NCBI GenBank assembly: GCA_036745275.1
Contig: DAIOGK010000023.1
Coordinates: forward strand, 1 to 56,446
DNA from: JAIUNP01 sp020161975
GTDB taxonomy: Bacteria; Pseudomonadota; Alphaproteobacteria; Rhizobiales; Beijerinckiaceae
Direction of reading: 5' to 3'
Length of the DNA: 56,446 bases
How positions within the stretch are numbered: the first letter of the stretch is position 1; every line of letters starts with the position of its first letter. Under the pieces are notes generated by a model that saw only the letters and a list, made by a program, of their open reading frames with translations, had not been told where the DNA came from and made no database searches. Made by a program: the position numbers and the translations under genes. Positions 1 through 8,951 of the stretch are shown one piece after another.

Positions 1-833
1 GGATCGCCGGTGATGATCATGCGCGAATTCTCACCGAGACGGGTGAGGAACATCTTCATCTGCATGGAGGAGGTGTTCTGCGCTTCATCAAGCAGGATGG
101 CGGCGTTGGACAGCGTACGCCCGCGCATGAACGCGAGCGGGGCCACCTCGATCATGCCGGTCTGCATGCCGCGCTCGACCAGCCGCCCCTCCATGAAATC
201 ATGCAGGGCGTCGTAGATGGGACGAAGATAGGGATCCACCTTGTCTTTCATGTCGCCGGGCAGGAAGCCGAGCCGCTCGCCCGCTTCTACCGCCGGACGC
301 GAGAGGATCAGGCGCTCCACCTTGCCCTGTTCGAGCAGTTGCACGGCATGGCCGACCGCGAGCCAGGTTTTGCCCGTGCCGGCCGGCCCTTCCGCAAAGA
401 CGAGTTCGTGCCGCTGGAGCGCGCGCAGATAGGCATCCTGCGCTGCATTACGCGCCTTCACCGGCCCGCGTTTGCGGGTGACGATTTGCCCAAACCCCGA
501 TTTCGCACCGTCCGCGCCTGGAAAGAGCGATCCTTGCAGCACACTTTCCGCAATGGCTCCGTCGAGGTCGCCCTTGGTCAGGGTCTTGCCGGATTTGACC
601 TGCTGATAGAGGCTTTTGAGCACGCGCGCCGCTTGCTCGGTCGCGTCCTTGGGGCCCTTGAGCACAATATGATTGCCGTTGACGGTGGCCTGCACCTGGA
701 GACGTCGCTCAAGATGCGCAAGGTTCTGATCGTACTGGCCGAACACCAGTCCGGCGAGGCGATTGTCCTCAAGGGTCAGCGCAGTCTGCGCAACCCCGTC
801 CCTGGTCTTGCCGTCCGTCGCATCGAAGCTCAA
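1..833 (-). CDS. phoH: PhoH family ATPase (YbeZ type), 3' end outside window
   Basis: PhoH/YbeZ proteins are cytosolic P-loop ATPases linked to RNA metabolism and ribosome maturation, usually encoded next to ybeY and miaB. Reading leftward, a PhoH N-terminal region is followed by a Walker A motif GPAGTGKT (DNA around 380-395) in the context ELVFAEGPAGTGKTWLAV, and then the conserved LTRLGENSRMIITGDP at the window edge, where the frame is still open. The chosen start is TTG at 833, which overlaps the miaB stop codon by a few bases. A GGAG lies 8 bases upstream of it, and no ATG fits as well. Being immediately downstream of miaB on the same strand supports the YbeZ assignment. The C-terminal part is missing only because the window ends. 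Confidence 0.9.
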   Translation of the reverse strand, partial: MSFDATDGKTRDGVAQTALTLEDNRLAGLVFGQYDQNLAHLERRLQVQATVNGNHIVLKGPKDATEQAARVLKSLYQQVKSGKTLTKGDLDGAIAESVLQGSLFPGADGAKSGFGQIVTRKRGPVKARNAAQDAYLRALQRHELVFAEGPAGTGKTWLAVGHAVQLLEQGKVERLILSRPAVEAGERLGFLPGDMKDKVDPYLRPIYDALHDFMEGRLVERGMQTGMIEVAPLAFMRGRTLSNAAILLDEAQNTSSMQMKMFLTRLGENSRMIITGD

Positions 834-2266
834 GCGTGCGTCTCCATCCCTAAATTCGCAGCAGGCTCGGGGGTATTGATGAGGTCGCCGAAGAGGCTGA
901 AGGTCGCGATGCCCGTCAGGCGCACCGGCGCGATCGTGCCGACAAGCGCTGCCGGCCCATTCACCTGCACAGCCTGAAGATAGGGTGACTTGCCGGCAAT
1001 CTGCCCCGGATGCCGACCCGCCTTTTCGAACAGGACGTCGACAGTCCGCCCCACGCTCGCGGCGTTGAACGCCTTCTGCTGTTCGGTGAGCAGGGCCTGC
1101 AGGGCGGAAAGCCGCGCCGACGCCTCGGCTTCGGGCACCTTATCGGCCATGTCCGCCGCAGGCGTTCCGGGCCGGGCGCTGTATTTGAACGAGAAGGCCG
1201 AGGCAAAGCCGATATCGGCGACCAGCCGCATCGTTTCGTTGAAATCAGCCTCCGTCTCGCCCGGAAAGCCGACGATGAAATCGGAACTGAGCGCGATGTC
1301 GGGCCGGGCCTGACGCACCCGATCAATAATCCGGCGATAGTCGTCGGCGGTATGTTTGCGGTTCATCGCCGCAAGAATCCGGTCGGCGCCCGACTGTACG
1401 GGCAGATGCAGATAGGGCATGAAGGCAGCAAGGTCGCGATGGAGCGCGATGAGATCATCGTCCATGTCGCGCGGATGCGAGGTGGAATAGCGGATGCGGG
1501 CAATCCCCGGCACCTCGGCGACCGCCCGGGCAAGGTGGGCAAGTGTCCAGTCCGTCCCGTCCGGACCGCGCCCGTGATAGGCGTTGACGTTCTGCCCGAT
1601 CAGGGTCACCTCGCGCACGCCTGCTGCGGCGAGTTCCCGCGCTTCGGCAAGGATGCGCTCGACAGGTCGCGAAACCTCCGCGCCCCGCGTATAGGGCACG
1701 ACGCAGAAGGTGCAGAACTTGTCGCAGCCTTCCTGCACCGTCAGGAAAGCGCTGGCCCCGCGACGGGCGATGACCTGCCGCGAGGGGCCGGGCAGGTGGT
1801 CAAACTTGTCCTCTTCGGGAAAGTCTGTGTCGATGGCCCGTCGTTTGGTCCGCGCCTGGTCAATGAGGGTCGGCAGGCGGTGGTAGCTTTGCGGGCCGAC
1901 GACGACATCGACGACCGGCGCGCGACGCATGATCTCGGCGCCCTCGGCCTGCGCAACGCAGCCGGCGACGGTAAGCATCGTCGAAAGCCCCTGTTCAGCC
2001 CGCTCGTCCTTGATCACCCGGAGGCGCCCGAGTTCGGAATAGACCTTCTCGGCGGCCTTTTCGCGGATGTGGCAGGTGTTCAGGATGACAAGATCGGCTT
2101 CGGCGGCATTGTCCGTTTCGGCATAGCCTTCCGGCGCCAGCACATCGGCCATGCGCGTGGCATCATAGACGTTCATCTGGCAGCCGAACGACTTGATATG
2201 CACACGCTTTTCCGCGCGTGCGGGCGGCGCTGCCGAGCGGCTTTTTTCTTGCGTCAAATCAGACAT
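830..2266 (-). CDS. miaB: tRNA-2-methylthio-N6-isopentenyladenosine37 synthase MiaB
   Basis: MiaB is a radical-SAM methylthiotransferase that converts i6A37 to ms2i6A37 in tRNAs reading UNN codons. The 478-residue product has the UPF0004 domain with three auxiliary-cluster cysteines (C29 in FGCQMN, C65 in LNTCHIREKA, C103 in VAGCVAQ). It then has the radical-SAM CxxxCxxC motif (C181, C185, C188 in GCDKFCTFCVVPYTRG) and a C-terminal TRAM-like region, which is the full family architecture and length. A hydrophilic 20-residue N-terminal extension precedes the conserved core. It overlaps the downstream phoH start, so the two are probably co-translated. Confidence 0.97.
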   Translation of the reverse strand: MSDLTQEKSRSAAPPARAEKRVHIKSFGCQMNVYDATRMADVLAPEGYAETDNAAEADLVILNTCHIREKAAEKVYSELGRLRVIKDERAEQGLSTMLTVAGCVAQAEGAEIMRRAPVVDVVVGPQSYHRLPTLIDQARTKRRAIDTDFPEEDKFDHLPGPSRQVIARRGASAFLTVQEGCDKFCTFCVVPYTRGAEVSRPVERILAEARELAAAGVREVTLIGQNVNAYHGRGPDGTDWTLAHLARAVAEVPGIARIRYSTSHPRDMDDDLIALHRDLAAFMPYLHLPVQSGADRILAAMNRKHTADDYRRIIDRVRQARPDIALSSDFIVGFPGETEADFNETMRLVADIGFASAFSFKYSARPGTPAADMADKVPEAEASARLSALQALLTEQQKAFNAASVGRTVDVLFEKAGRHPGQIAGKSPYLQAVQVNGPAALVGTIAPVRLTGIATFSLFGDLINTPEPAANLGMETHA

Positions 2267-2309
2267 GGATTCTTCTTAAATTGCTTTGCGCGATTTCCCA
2301 AGTTCTGCA

Positions 2310-3107
2310 TCACCGAGCCGGCGTGTCAGGGCGCCGCGCATCCGCAAGCGCCTGCCGCGCGAACCGTTCTGCCTCTGTGGCAATGCGCTTCCGGTCAGCG
2401 CTGCCTTCCATGATCAGACAAGGGCCGACATGGATGGTCACATCGATCGGCGGAGCCGCAAGGAGCGCCGTGAGATGGGGCAGGAGGTCCATGCTGCCAT
2501 ACCAGGCAATGCCTGGCCGCTCGCGCCGGGTGAGCGGCAGGCCGGCCTGCCGTGCATACCGGAGCGCGACCGGCAGGACGCAGATGCTGCCCTCGCCCGC
2601 CGCGCCGATCAGGGCGGAACGATAGGGCAGGACACGGTTGCCGTCGCTGGTCGTTCCCTCAGCGAACAGCACGATGGCATCCCCCCCGGCAAGGCGTCCG
2701 GCGATTTCGCCGGCAACCGCGCCCGTCGCCTGCCGGCGCTGACGGTTCACGAATACGGTACGCTGGGCCCGCGCAAGAAGGTTGATGCCGGGCCAGGTAT
2801 CGACCTCGCTCTTCGCAACGAACGACACCGGCATCAGTGCACCGAGAACGACGATGTCGAGCCAGGAGACATGGTTCGAGAGGACCAGCATCGGTCCCGG
2901 TTCCGGCGGCAGCCCAGCCACGGTCAGGCGGATGCCGATGACCCGGCAGACCAGCCGATGGAATGGCGCGGTCATCCGGTGTGCGCGGGCGGGATTGAAG
3001 CGCCGGAGCAGCAGCTGCCCGCCAAGGCCCAGCGCGATAAGCAGGATGAGGAGCGTGCTGCGCCCGAACAGCCGTATCACGGAGCCGCGGGCGCCGGTCT
3101 CAGGCAT
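2310..3107 (-). CDS. plsC: 1-acyl-sn-glycerol-3-phosphate acyltransferase
   Basis: This enzyme acylates lysophosphatidic acid to phosphatidic acid at the inner membrane during phospholipid synthesis. The 265-residue protein has an N-terminal hydrophobic segment (about residues 17-33), the catalytic HX4D box (H79 and D84 in NHVSWLD), a VFVNR stretch near 118-122 and the EGT substrate motif (E150-T152, AEGTTSDGN). These are the PlsC/LPLAT motifs in the correct order and spacing. The start codon lies inside the end of rimI (8-base overlap), so this gene belongs to the tsaB-rimI-plsC-miaB string. A paralogous lysophospholipid acyltransferase, for example one acting on ornithine lipid, cannot be excluded from motifs alone. 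Confidence 0.9.
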   Translation of the reverse strand: MPETGARGSVIRLFGRSTLLILLIALGLGGQLLLRRFNPARAHRMTAPFHRLVCRVIGIRLTVAGLPPEPGPMLVLSNHVSWLDIVVLGALMPVSFVAKSEVDTWPGINLLARAQRTVFVNRQRRQATGAVAGEIAGRLAGGDAIVLFAEGTTSDGNRVLPYRSALIGAAGEGSICVLPVALRYARQAGLPLTRRERPGIAWYGSMDLLPHLTALLAAPPIDVTIHVGPCLIMEGSADRKRIATEAERFARQALADARRPDTPAR

Positions 3108-3612
3108 CGGCCAGCGGCGCTGTGATCATGCGCCCGGCCATGGCAAGGCGCATCATCACCGCATCATGCCGTGTGCCGTCGCTGTAGCGGTAATAGCCGG
3201 GGCGCGTCCCGATCATCGCAAAGCCTGCCGCGCGGTAGACCGCGAGCGCGGCCTGATTGTTGCTTTCGACCTCCAGAAAGACATGGGACACCCTCGCCCG
3301 CGCCAGCGCATCGAGATTGGCGGCGACCAGCCGTGCCCCGATGCCGGCACCGCGTGATTTCGGATGAACCGCGACCGACAGGATCTCAGCTTCGTCCGCT
3401 GCGATTCGCGAAAGGATGAAGCCGATGGGGCCCGTTGTTTCCGCAACATGGCCATGCACGGCCCGGTCGGCCAGCATCGCCTCGAAGGAAGGGATGGACC
3501 AGGGATGGGCGAAACTGCCCGCATGAATGTCGGCAAGGGCCGGGGCATCGGCCAGGGTTGCAGGCCTCAGGCACGCAGGCCGGGGGCTCCGCGTGAAGAA
3601 CCGTCGCATCAA
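3100..3612 (-). CDS. rimI: GNAT acetyltransferase, RimI type
   Basis: RimI acetylates the N-terminal alanine of ribosomal protein S18 using acetyl-CoA. The 170-residue product has the GNAT fold signature: an ILSVAVHP beta-4 strand, the acetyl-CoA pyrophosphate loop R87-G-A-G-I-G92, and the late FLEVESNNQAALAVYRAAGF motif typical of RimI. It sits between tsaB (4-base ATGA overlap upstream) and plsC (8-base overlap downstream). The tsaB-rimI pairing is common in bacteria and is the main reason for preferring RimI over a generic GNAT protein. Confidence 0.88.
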   Translation of the reverse strand: MMRRFFTRSPRPACLRPATLADAPALADIHAGSFAHPWSIPSFEAMLADRAVHGHVAETTGPIGFILSRIAADEAEILSVAVHPKSRGAGIGARLVAANLDALARARVSHVFLEVESNNQAALAVYRAAGFAMIGTRPGYYRYSDGTRHDAVMMRLAMAGRMITAPLADA

Positions 3613-4298
3613 GCTGGCACCCTGGGGATTCGCCCGCCCGCCTGCGGCACCGCGCTTGCGGCGCGTAGATAAAGTGGACGCGGCGGGGCATAGGCGGGAT
3701 CTGCCGCAGCACCAAGGCGGGCGACCCAGAAAACGTCCGGGGCCGCTGCCTGCTCCTCATCGCACAGCACTTCCGCGCCGATGGCCCGGGCCGCCTGGGC
3801 AACAGCCAGGGCACCCGTGCCGACAAGCTGGACACGACCTGCGGACAGGGTCGCGGCTGCGGCCTCGATCGTCATCAGCGCCGGGCCGACCGCCTTCTTT
3901 CCATCGAGCCAGAAGCTCTGGAAGAACACCGAGCCGTGCCGCGCATCGATTGCGACGGCAACGCTCGTCCGGGGGCCGGTGGCAAGGATCGGCGCGGCAA
4001 ACGCTGTCAGGGTCGAAACGCCAACGACCGGCACCCTGAGCGCAAGCCCGAAGGAGCGGGCAGCCGAAAGGGCGACGCGCAGGCCGGTAAAACTGCCAGG
4101 CCCCACCGTTGCGATGATGCGCGCCAATCCGCCAAAACCGCCGCTTTCGCCAATGACATCGCGCACCATCGGCAGCAGCGCTTCGGCATGTCCGCGGTCC
4201 ATGGCAACGGAGCGGCTCGCCACCACCTCGCCGGACGGAAAGGCGACAACCGCCGCCGAACAGGCACCAAGCGCCGTATCGAGGGCAAGGACGCGCAA
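3609..4298 (-). CDS. tsaB: tRNA t6A37 biosynthesis protein TsaB
   Basis: TsaB is the non-catalytic partner of TsaD and TsaE in making threonylcarbamoyl-A37 of ANN-decoding tRNAs. The 229-residue sequence begins with the ASKHA-fold strand MRVLALDTA and carries the diagnostic GPGSFTGLR motif at residues 76-84. The second ASKHA lobe is present, but the metal-binding histidines of TsaD are absent, as expected for TsaB. It starts 3 bases after the stop of the upstream Nfu gene and overlaps rimI by 4 bases, so translational coupling is likely. Confidence 0.95.
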   Translation of the reverse strand: MRVLALDTALGACSAAVVAFPSGEVVASRSVAMDRGHAEALLPMVRDVIGESGGFGGLARIIATVGPGSFTGLRVALSAARSFGLALRVPVVGVSTLTAFAAPILATGPRTSVAVAIDARHGSVFFQSFWLDGKKAVGPALMTIEAAAATLSAGRVQLVGTGALAVAQAARAIGAEVLCDEEQAAAPDVFWVARLGAAADPAYAPPRPLYLRAASAVPQAGGRIPRVPA

Positions 4299-4301
4299 GG
4301 A

Positions 4302-4859
4302 CTACATCGCCTCGACGGACTGAACCTCGGGCAGAAAATGCCGGAGCAGGTTCTGGATGCCGTGTTTCAAAGTCGCGGTGGAGGAAGGACAGCCCGAGCA
4401 TGCGCCCTTCATGGCAAGATAGACCGTGCCGTTGGTAAAACCGCGAAAGGTGATATCGCCACCGTCGCCGGCCACGGCCGGGCGGATGCGCGTTTCCAGC
4501 AGCTCCTTGATGACCGCCACGGTATCGGCATCCTTGGCGTCGTAGAATTCGTCGCCATCGGCCTGCGGCGGGGCGGCGCCGCGCACCAGCGGCTGGCCAG
4601 AGAGATAATGCTCCATGATGGCGCCGAGAATGGCCGGTTTGAGGTGCTGCCATTCACCGCCATTCTTGGTCACGGTCACGAAATCCGAGCCGAAGAAAAC
4701 GCCGGATACGCCCTCGACACCGAACAGCCGTTCGGCCAGCGGGGAGGCGGCGGCGGCATCGCGCGTCGTGATATCGAGGGTGCCCTCGGCCATCACGGGC
4801 TTGCCGGGCAGGAACTTCAGGGTCGCCGGGTTCGGCGTGGCTTCTGTCTGGATGAACAT
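4302..4859 (-). CDS. NifU-like (Nfu) iron-sulfur cluster scaffold/carrier
   Basis: Nfu proteins carry a [4Fe-4S] cluster and deliver it to client apoproteins in the cytosol. The 185-residue product has an Nfu N-terminal domain (MFIQTEATPNPATLKF, residues 1-90) and a NifU C-terminal domain with the cluster-ligating CxxC pair C154 and C157 (KGACSGCPSSTATL). The GDGGDITF strand precedes that pair. The two-domain arrangement matches the widespread alphaproteobacterial NifU family protein rather than E. coli NfuA, whose N-terminal domain is of the A-type. A strong GAGAG-type ribosome binding site precedes the ATG. Confidence 0.92.
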   Translation of the reverse strand: MFIQTEATPNPATLKFLPGKPVMAEGTLDITTRDAAAASPLAERLFGVEGVSGVFFGSDFVTVTKNGGEWQHLKPAILGAIMEHYLSGQPLVRGAAPPQADGDEFYDAKDADTVAVIKELLETRIRPAVAGDGGDITFRGFTNGTVYLAMKGACSGCPSSTATLKHGIQNLLRHFLPEVQSVEAM

Positions 4860-4952
4860 CTCGCTCTCCTGTGCCGGTCAAGGCGGCAAGGTTGACCCGC
4901 ATTTTAACCGTCGCGCGGGGGGCAATCAATCAAAACCGCACCCCGCTCCGTT

Positions 4953-5981
4953 TCAGCGCAGCAGGCCGACGATGTCCTTCACGTCGGCCATGACCTTTGA
5001 GGCGATGACCCGGGCCCGGTTACTGCCGTCGCGCAGCACGGCGTCAATGCCGGCGGGATCGGCCATCAGCCGGCGCATCTCTCCGGCCATGGGCGCCAGC
5101 GATTCGACCGCAAGATCGGCGAGTGCCGTCTTGAAGGTCGAGAACTGCCCGCCCCCGAATTCGGCGAGAATGCCGGCCTTGTCGCGGCCCGAAAGCGCCG
5201 AAAAGATCGTGACGAGATTCTCGGCCTCAGGACGGCCCTTGAGGCCCTCTTCCTCGCTTGGCAGGGGTTCGGGATCGGTCTTGGCCTTGCGCACTTTCTG
5301 GGCGATGGCGTCCGCATCGTCAGTGAGGTTGATACGCGAATAGTCGGAGGGGTCGGATTTCGACATTTTCTTGGTACCGTCGCGCAAGCTCATCACGCGC
5401 GGAGCGGGGCCGGCGATCAGCGGTTCGGTCAGCGGGAAATAGCCGTCGTTGTAACCCTTCGCGGCGATTTCGGCGGCAAAATCGTTGTTGAACTTCTGGG
5501 CGATGTCGCGCGTCAGTTCCAGATGCTGCTTCTGGTCCTCGCCAACCGGCACGGCATCGGCGCGATAGACCAGAATGTCGGCGGCCATTAGGTTGGGATA
5601 GGCGTAAAGCCCGACGGAGGCGTTCTCGCGATCCTTGCCGGCCTTTTCCTTGAACTGGGTCATCCGGTTCAGCCAGCCGAGGCGGGCAACGCAGTTGAAC
5701 ACCCAGGCAAGCTCGGCGTGTTCGGCCACCTGGCTCTGGTTGAAGACGATGGAGCGCTTGGGGTCGATCCCGGCGGCAAGATAGGCAGCGGTCACCTCTC
5801 GGATCGCGCGCAACAGTTCCTGTGGGTTCTGCCACACGGTGATCGCATGCAGATCGACCACGCAATAGATGCAGTCATGCGTGTCCTGAAGCGGCACGAA
5901 GCGCTTGATGGCGCCGAGATAGTTGCCGAGGTGGAGGTTGCCGGTCGGCTGGACGCCGGAAAAAACGCGCTTGGCAGTCAT
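4953..5981 (-). CDS. trpS: tryptophanyl-tRNA synthetase
   Basis: This class Ic synthetase charges tRNA-Trp. The 342-residue protein contains the HIGH-equivalent at residues 17-20 (PTGNLHLGN) and the KMSKS loop at 205-209 (GTKKMSKSDPSDYSR), plus typical TrpRS blocks (AYPNLMAADILVYRADAVPVGEDQ). The frame is open upstream to 6083, but the added 34 residues are low-complexity and unrelated to TrpRS. An AAGGAC ribosome binding site lies just before the ATG at 5981, so I chose that start. It follows murJ in the same direction. Confidence 0.97.
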   Translation of the reverse strand: MTAKRVFSGVQPTGNLHLGNYLGAIKRFVPLQDTHDCIYCVVDLHAITVWQNPQELLRAIREVTAAYLAAGIDPKRSIVFNQSQVAEHAELAWVFNCVARLGWLNRMTQFKEKAGKDRENASVGLYAYPNLMAADILVYRADAVPVGEDQKQHLELTRDIAQKFNNDFAAEIAAKGYNDGYFPLTEPLIAGPAPRVMSLRDGTKKMSKSDPSDYSRINLTDDADAIAQKVRKAKTDPEPLPSEEEGLKGRPEAENLVTIFSALSGRDKAGILAEFGGGQFSTFKTALADLAVESLAPMAGEMRRLMADPAGIDAVLRDGSNRARVIASKVMADVKDIVGLLR

Positions 5982-6079
5982 GGGCCTGTCCTTGTGGAAG
6001 GGGCTTTCATTGGTCTGTGGCGGAGGCTGGCGGTTCCGCCGTCTGGTTGCCGGCTTGTTGGCATCAAAGCCGTTGTCTT

Positions 6080-7645
6080 TCAAGCCGTGCGTTTGACGAT
6101 AAGGGTCTTGATGGCGGCAAGATCCGCCGCGCCCAGCCAGTGCGCAGCCAGTCCATGGACGGCAACGCCGGAGGCACAGATGATGCCCAGCGCCGCAATG
6201 CGCACGACAATCGCCTGATCGCTTGCCAGCAAGGGCCCCAGAAGCACCGCAAGCCCGTATGTGACGCCGCCCGTGACGGCCGCACTGGCAATGACGCGCG
6301 GCAGCACCGACCGGGCTGTGGCATCAAGCCCGAACAGCCGCTCGCGCTTGAGCCCCAGGGCAAGGATGGCAGCATTGACGAAAGCGGAAACGGCGACGCC
6401 AATGGGCGCGGCGACCGCACCGAGCCGGCTGAGCAACGCGATCGTCACCGCGATGTTAGCGATGATTCCGGCCAGCGCCGCCGCGAGCGGCAGGCCGAAA
6501 TGCTCACGCGCAAGATAGGGGGGCAGCAGCACCTTGACGAGCACGAAGCCCGGCAGGCCGATGGCGATGGCCCGGAGCACCTCGGCGGTCGCCACGCTGT
6601 CCGCAGCGGAAAAAGCGCCGCGCCGGTAGATGATGTCGACGATCGGATCGGCAAGGATAGAGAGCGATACCGCTGCCGGCAACACCAGCAACAGGCCGAA
6701 TTCCAGCGCCCGGTTGCCGGCGGCTTCCGCTGCGGCGGTGTTGCCTTCGCGGAAGGACCGCGCCACTTCCGGCAGCAGAACCGTGCCGATGGCCGCCGCC
6801 ACGAACCCGAGTGGCAGCTGGAAGATGCGGTCGGCATAGTAGAGCCAGGAGACGGCGGAGGGCAGGGCGGACGACAGCTGCGCCGCCACCACCATGTTGA
6901 AATGCCCGGCGCCGGCCAGCATCAGCCCGGGCAGCATCAGCATCAGAAGTTTCTTGACGTCGCGGTCGGGCTGCGGCCAGCCGAGACGCACCGGCGCGCC
7001 GGCCCGTCTCAGTCCATGGGCGACAAAGAAAAGCTGCACGAGGCCGGCCACCAGAACCGTAATGACGAGCGCAAGGCCCGCCCGGTAATCGCCGCGCCAG
7101 CCAAGCGCGATGAGCGCGATGAGCACACCGATCAACATGAAATTGAGGATGAGCGGGGCGACCGCTACCAGCCCGTAACGCCCCATGGCGTTGAGGATGG
7201 AGGCCAGGAGGGCGACAACGATGATCGCTGCAACAAAGACGAAGGCAATCCGCCCGAAAATCACCGCCTGGGCAAATTTCTCCGGCGCATCGCGGAAGCC
7301 GGGCGTCAACAGGCCGATGACCTGCGGCATGAGGAGTTCGGCGACGATGAGCGCCAGAAAGACGACGGCGACAAGGCTCGACAGGGCATGTTCGGTGAAG
7401 GCGGCGACGCTCTCTTCGCCCGCTTCTGCCTTGCGGCGGGCATAGATGGGGATGAAGGCCGCATTGAAGGCGCCCTCGGACAATACGCGCCGGAAGAGAT
7501 TTGGCAGCAGGAATGCCGCGATATAGGCATCCGCAACCGCGCTGGAGCCCAGCACCGCTGCGATCAGGATGTCGCGCAAAAAGCCCGTCAGCCGGGAGGC
7601 GAGGGTCGCCGAACCGACAAGCGTGTATTTGCGCGCGAGCGACAT
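6080..7645 (-). CDS. murJ: lipid II flippase MurJ
   Basis: MurJ (MviN) moves lipid II across the inner membrane for peptidoglycan synthesis. The 521-residue product is very hydrophobic, with about 14 predicted membrane segments. It opens with the family signature KYTLVGSATLASRLTGFLRD, followed by DAYIAAFLLPNLFRRVLSEGAFNAAFIP, including the conserved arginines of the central cavity. An upstream in-frame extension to 7726 would overlap hslU and has no MurJ similarity, so the ATG at 7645, 7 bases after the hslU stop, is preferred. Its ribosome binding site is weak, which suggests coupling to hslU translation. Confidence 0.95.
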   Translation of the reverse strand: MSLARKYTLVGSATLASRLTGFLRDILIAAVLGSSAVADAYIAAFLLPNLFRRVLSEGAFNAAFIPIYARRKAEAGEESVAAFTEHALSSLVAVVFLALIVAELLMPQVIGLLTPGFRDAPEKFAQAVIFGRIAFVFVAAIIVVALLASILNAMGRYGLVAVAPLILNFMLIGVLIALIALGWRGDYRAGLALVITVLVAGLVQLFFVAHGLRRAGAPVRLGWPQPDRDVKKLLMLMLPGLMLAGAGHFNMVVAAQLSSALPSAVSWLYYADRIFQLPLGFVAAAIGTVLLPEVARSFREGNTAAAEAAGNRALEFGLLLVLPAAVSLSILADPIVDIIYRRGAFSAADSVATAEVLRAIAIGLPGFVLVKVLLPPYLAREHFGLPLAAALAGIIANIAVTIALLSRLGAVAAPIGVAVSAFVNAAILALGLKRERLFGLDATARSVLPRVIASAAVTGGVTYGLAVLLGPLLASDQAIVVRIAALGIICASGVAVHGLAAHWLGAADLAAIKTLIVKRTA

Positions 7646-7652
7646 CGGCAGA

Positions 7653-8951
7653 TCAGAGGATGTAGCGGCTGAGGTCGGTGTTCCGGGCAAGGTCGCCGAT
7701 ATGCTCGCGAACATGCGCACCATCAATGCGGATCGTCTGGCCCTTCTGGTCCGGTGCGGTGAAGCTCACCTCGTCGAGCACCCGCTCCATCACGGTCTGA
7801 AGGCGGCGCGCGCCGATATTCTCGACTGTCGCATTGACCTCGGCGGCCAGCTTCGCGACCTCGCCGATGGCATCGTCAGTGATTTCCAGTGTCACTTCCT
7901 CGGTCGCCATCAGCGCCACGTATTGCTTGATCAGCGAGGCCTCGGTGTCGGTCAGGATGCGCCGGAAATCCGCTTCGCCGAGCGGTGAGAGTTCGACACG
8001 GATGGGCAGCCGGCCCTGGAGTTCAGGCAGCAGGTCGGAGGGTTTGGCGACGTGGAAGGCGCCAGAGGCAATGAACAGGATATGGTCGGTCTTCACCGCC
8101 CCATGCTTGGTCGCCACTGTCGTGCCTTCGATCAGCGGCAGAAGGTCACGCTGCACGCCCTCACGGGAAACATCGGCACCGGACCGGCCCTCGCGCGCTG
8201 AAATCTTGTCGATCTCGTCAAGAAAGACGATGCCGTTGTTCTCGACCTCGCGCAGGGCGGCCTGCACGATCTCATCCTGATCGATCAGCTTGTCGCTCTC
8301 TTCCTGAATGAGCGGCTCATGCGCCTCGCGCACGGTGGTGCGGCGCCGGCGCGTCTGCCGCCCGAACGCCTTGCCGAAGATGTCGCCCAGCGACAGGTTG
8401 TTCATCTGTGCGCCCGGAATCTCGAACATCGGCATGGCCGGGGCGGGTGCCGCAACCTCGATATCGATCTCCTTGTCGTCGAGTTCGCCGGACCGGAGCC
8501 GCTTGCGGAAGGCATCCCGCGTCGAGGCACCGGAGGTGGGCCCGACCAGCGCATCAAGCACGCGTTCTTCCGCGGCCAGCTGGGCTTTTGCCGAAACGTC
8601 CTTGCGGCGCTTGTCGCGCTCCATGACAATGCCAATCTCGACGAGATCCCGGACGATCTGCTCGACGTCCCGGCCGACATAGCCAACCTCGGTGAACTTG
8701 GTCGCCTCGACCTTGAGAAATGGTGCACCGGCGAGCCTGGCAAGGCGGCGGGCGATTTCCGTCTTGCCGCAGCCGGTGGGGCCGATCATCAGGATGTTCT
8801 TGGGCAGAACCTCCTCGCGCATGGTGCCGGAGAGGCGCTGGCGCCGCCAGCGGTTGCGCAGGGCGATGGCCACCGCGCGCTTTGCGTCCTGCTGGCCAAC
8901 AATGAAACGGTCGAGTTCGGAAACGATCTCGCGAGGGGAAAAATCGGTCAT
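7653..8951 (-). CDS. hslU: ATP-dependent protease ATPase subunit HslU
   Basis: HslU is the AAA+ unfoldase of the HslUV (ClpYQ) protease. The 432-residue protein has the Walker A motif GPTGCGKT (57-64), a GYVG pore loop at about 90-93, the variable I-domain (about 110-235) and the Walker B motif IVFLDEID (241-248). It ends ARNTDLSRYIL, the usual C-terminal tail that docks into HslV pockets. It overlaps hslV by one base, the standard hslV-hslU order. Confidence 0.98.
   Translation of the reverse strand: MTDFSPREIVSELDRFIVGQQDAKRAVAIALRNRWRRQRLSGTMREEVLPKNILMIGPTGCGKTEIARRLARLAGAPFLKVEATKFTEVGYVGRDVEQIVRDLVEIGIVMERDKRRKDVSAKAQLAAEERVLDALVGPTSGASTRDAFRKRLRSGELDDKEIDIEVAAPAPAMPMFEIPGAQMNNLSLGDIFGKAFGRQTRRRRTTVREAHEPLIQEESDKLIDQDEIVQAALREVENNGIVFLDEIDKISAREGRSGADVSREGVQRDLLPLIEGTTVATKHGAVKTDHILFIASGAFHVAKPSDLLPELQGRLPIRVELSPLGEADFRRILTDTEASLIKQYVALMATEEVTLEITDDAIGEVAKLAAEVNATVENIGARRLQTVMERVLDEVSFTAPDQKGQTIRIDGAHVREHIGDLARNTDLSRYIL

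Noticed and set aside
5982..6083. 34-residue N-terminal extension of TrpS
   Set aside because: Not conserved, low complexity, and the internal ATG has a good ribosome binding site.
6017..7672. 551-codon plus-strand frame
   Set aside because: Antisense to murJ; composition is Arg/Gln/His/Asp-rich as in typical shadow frames.
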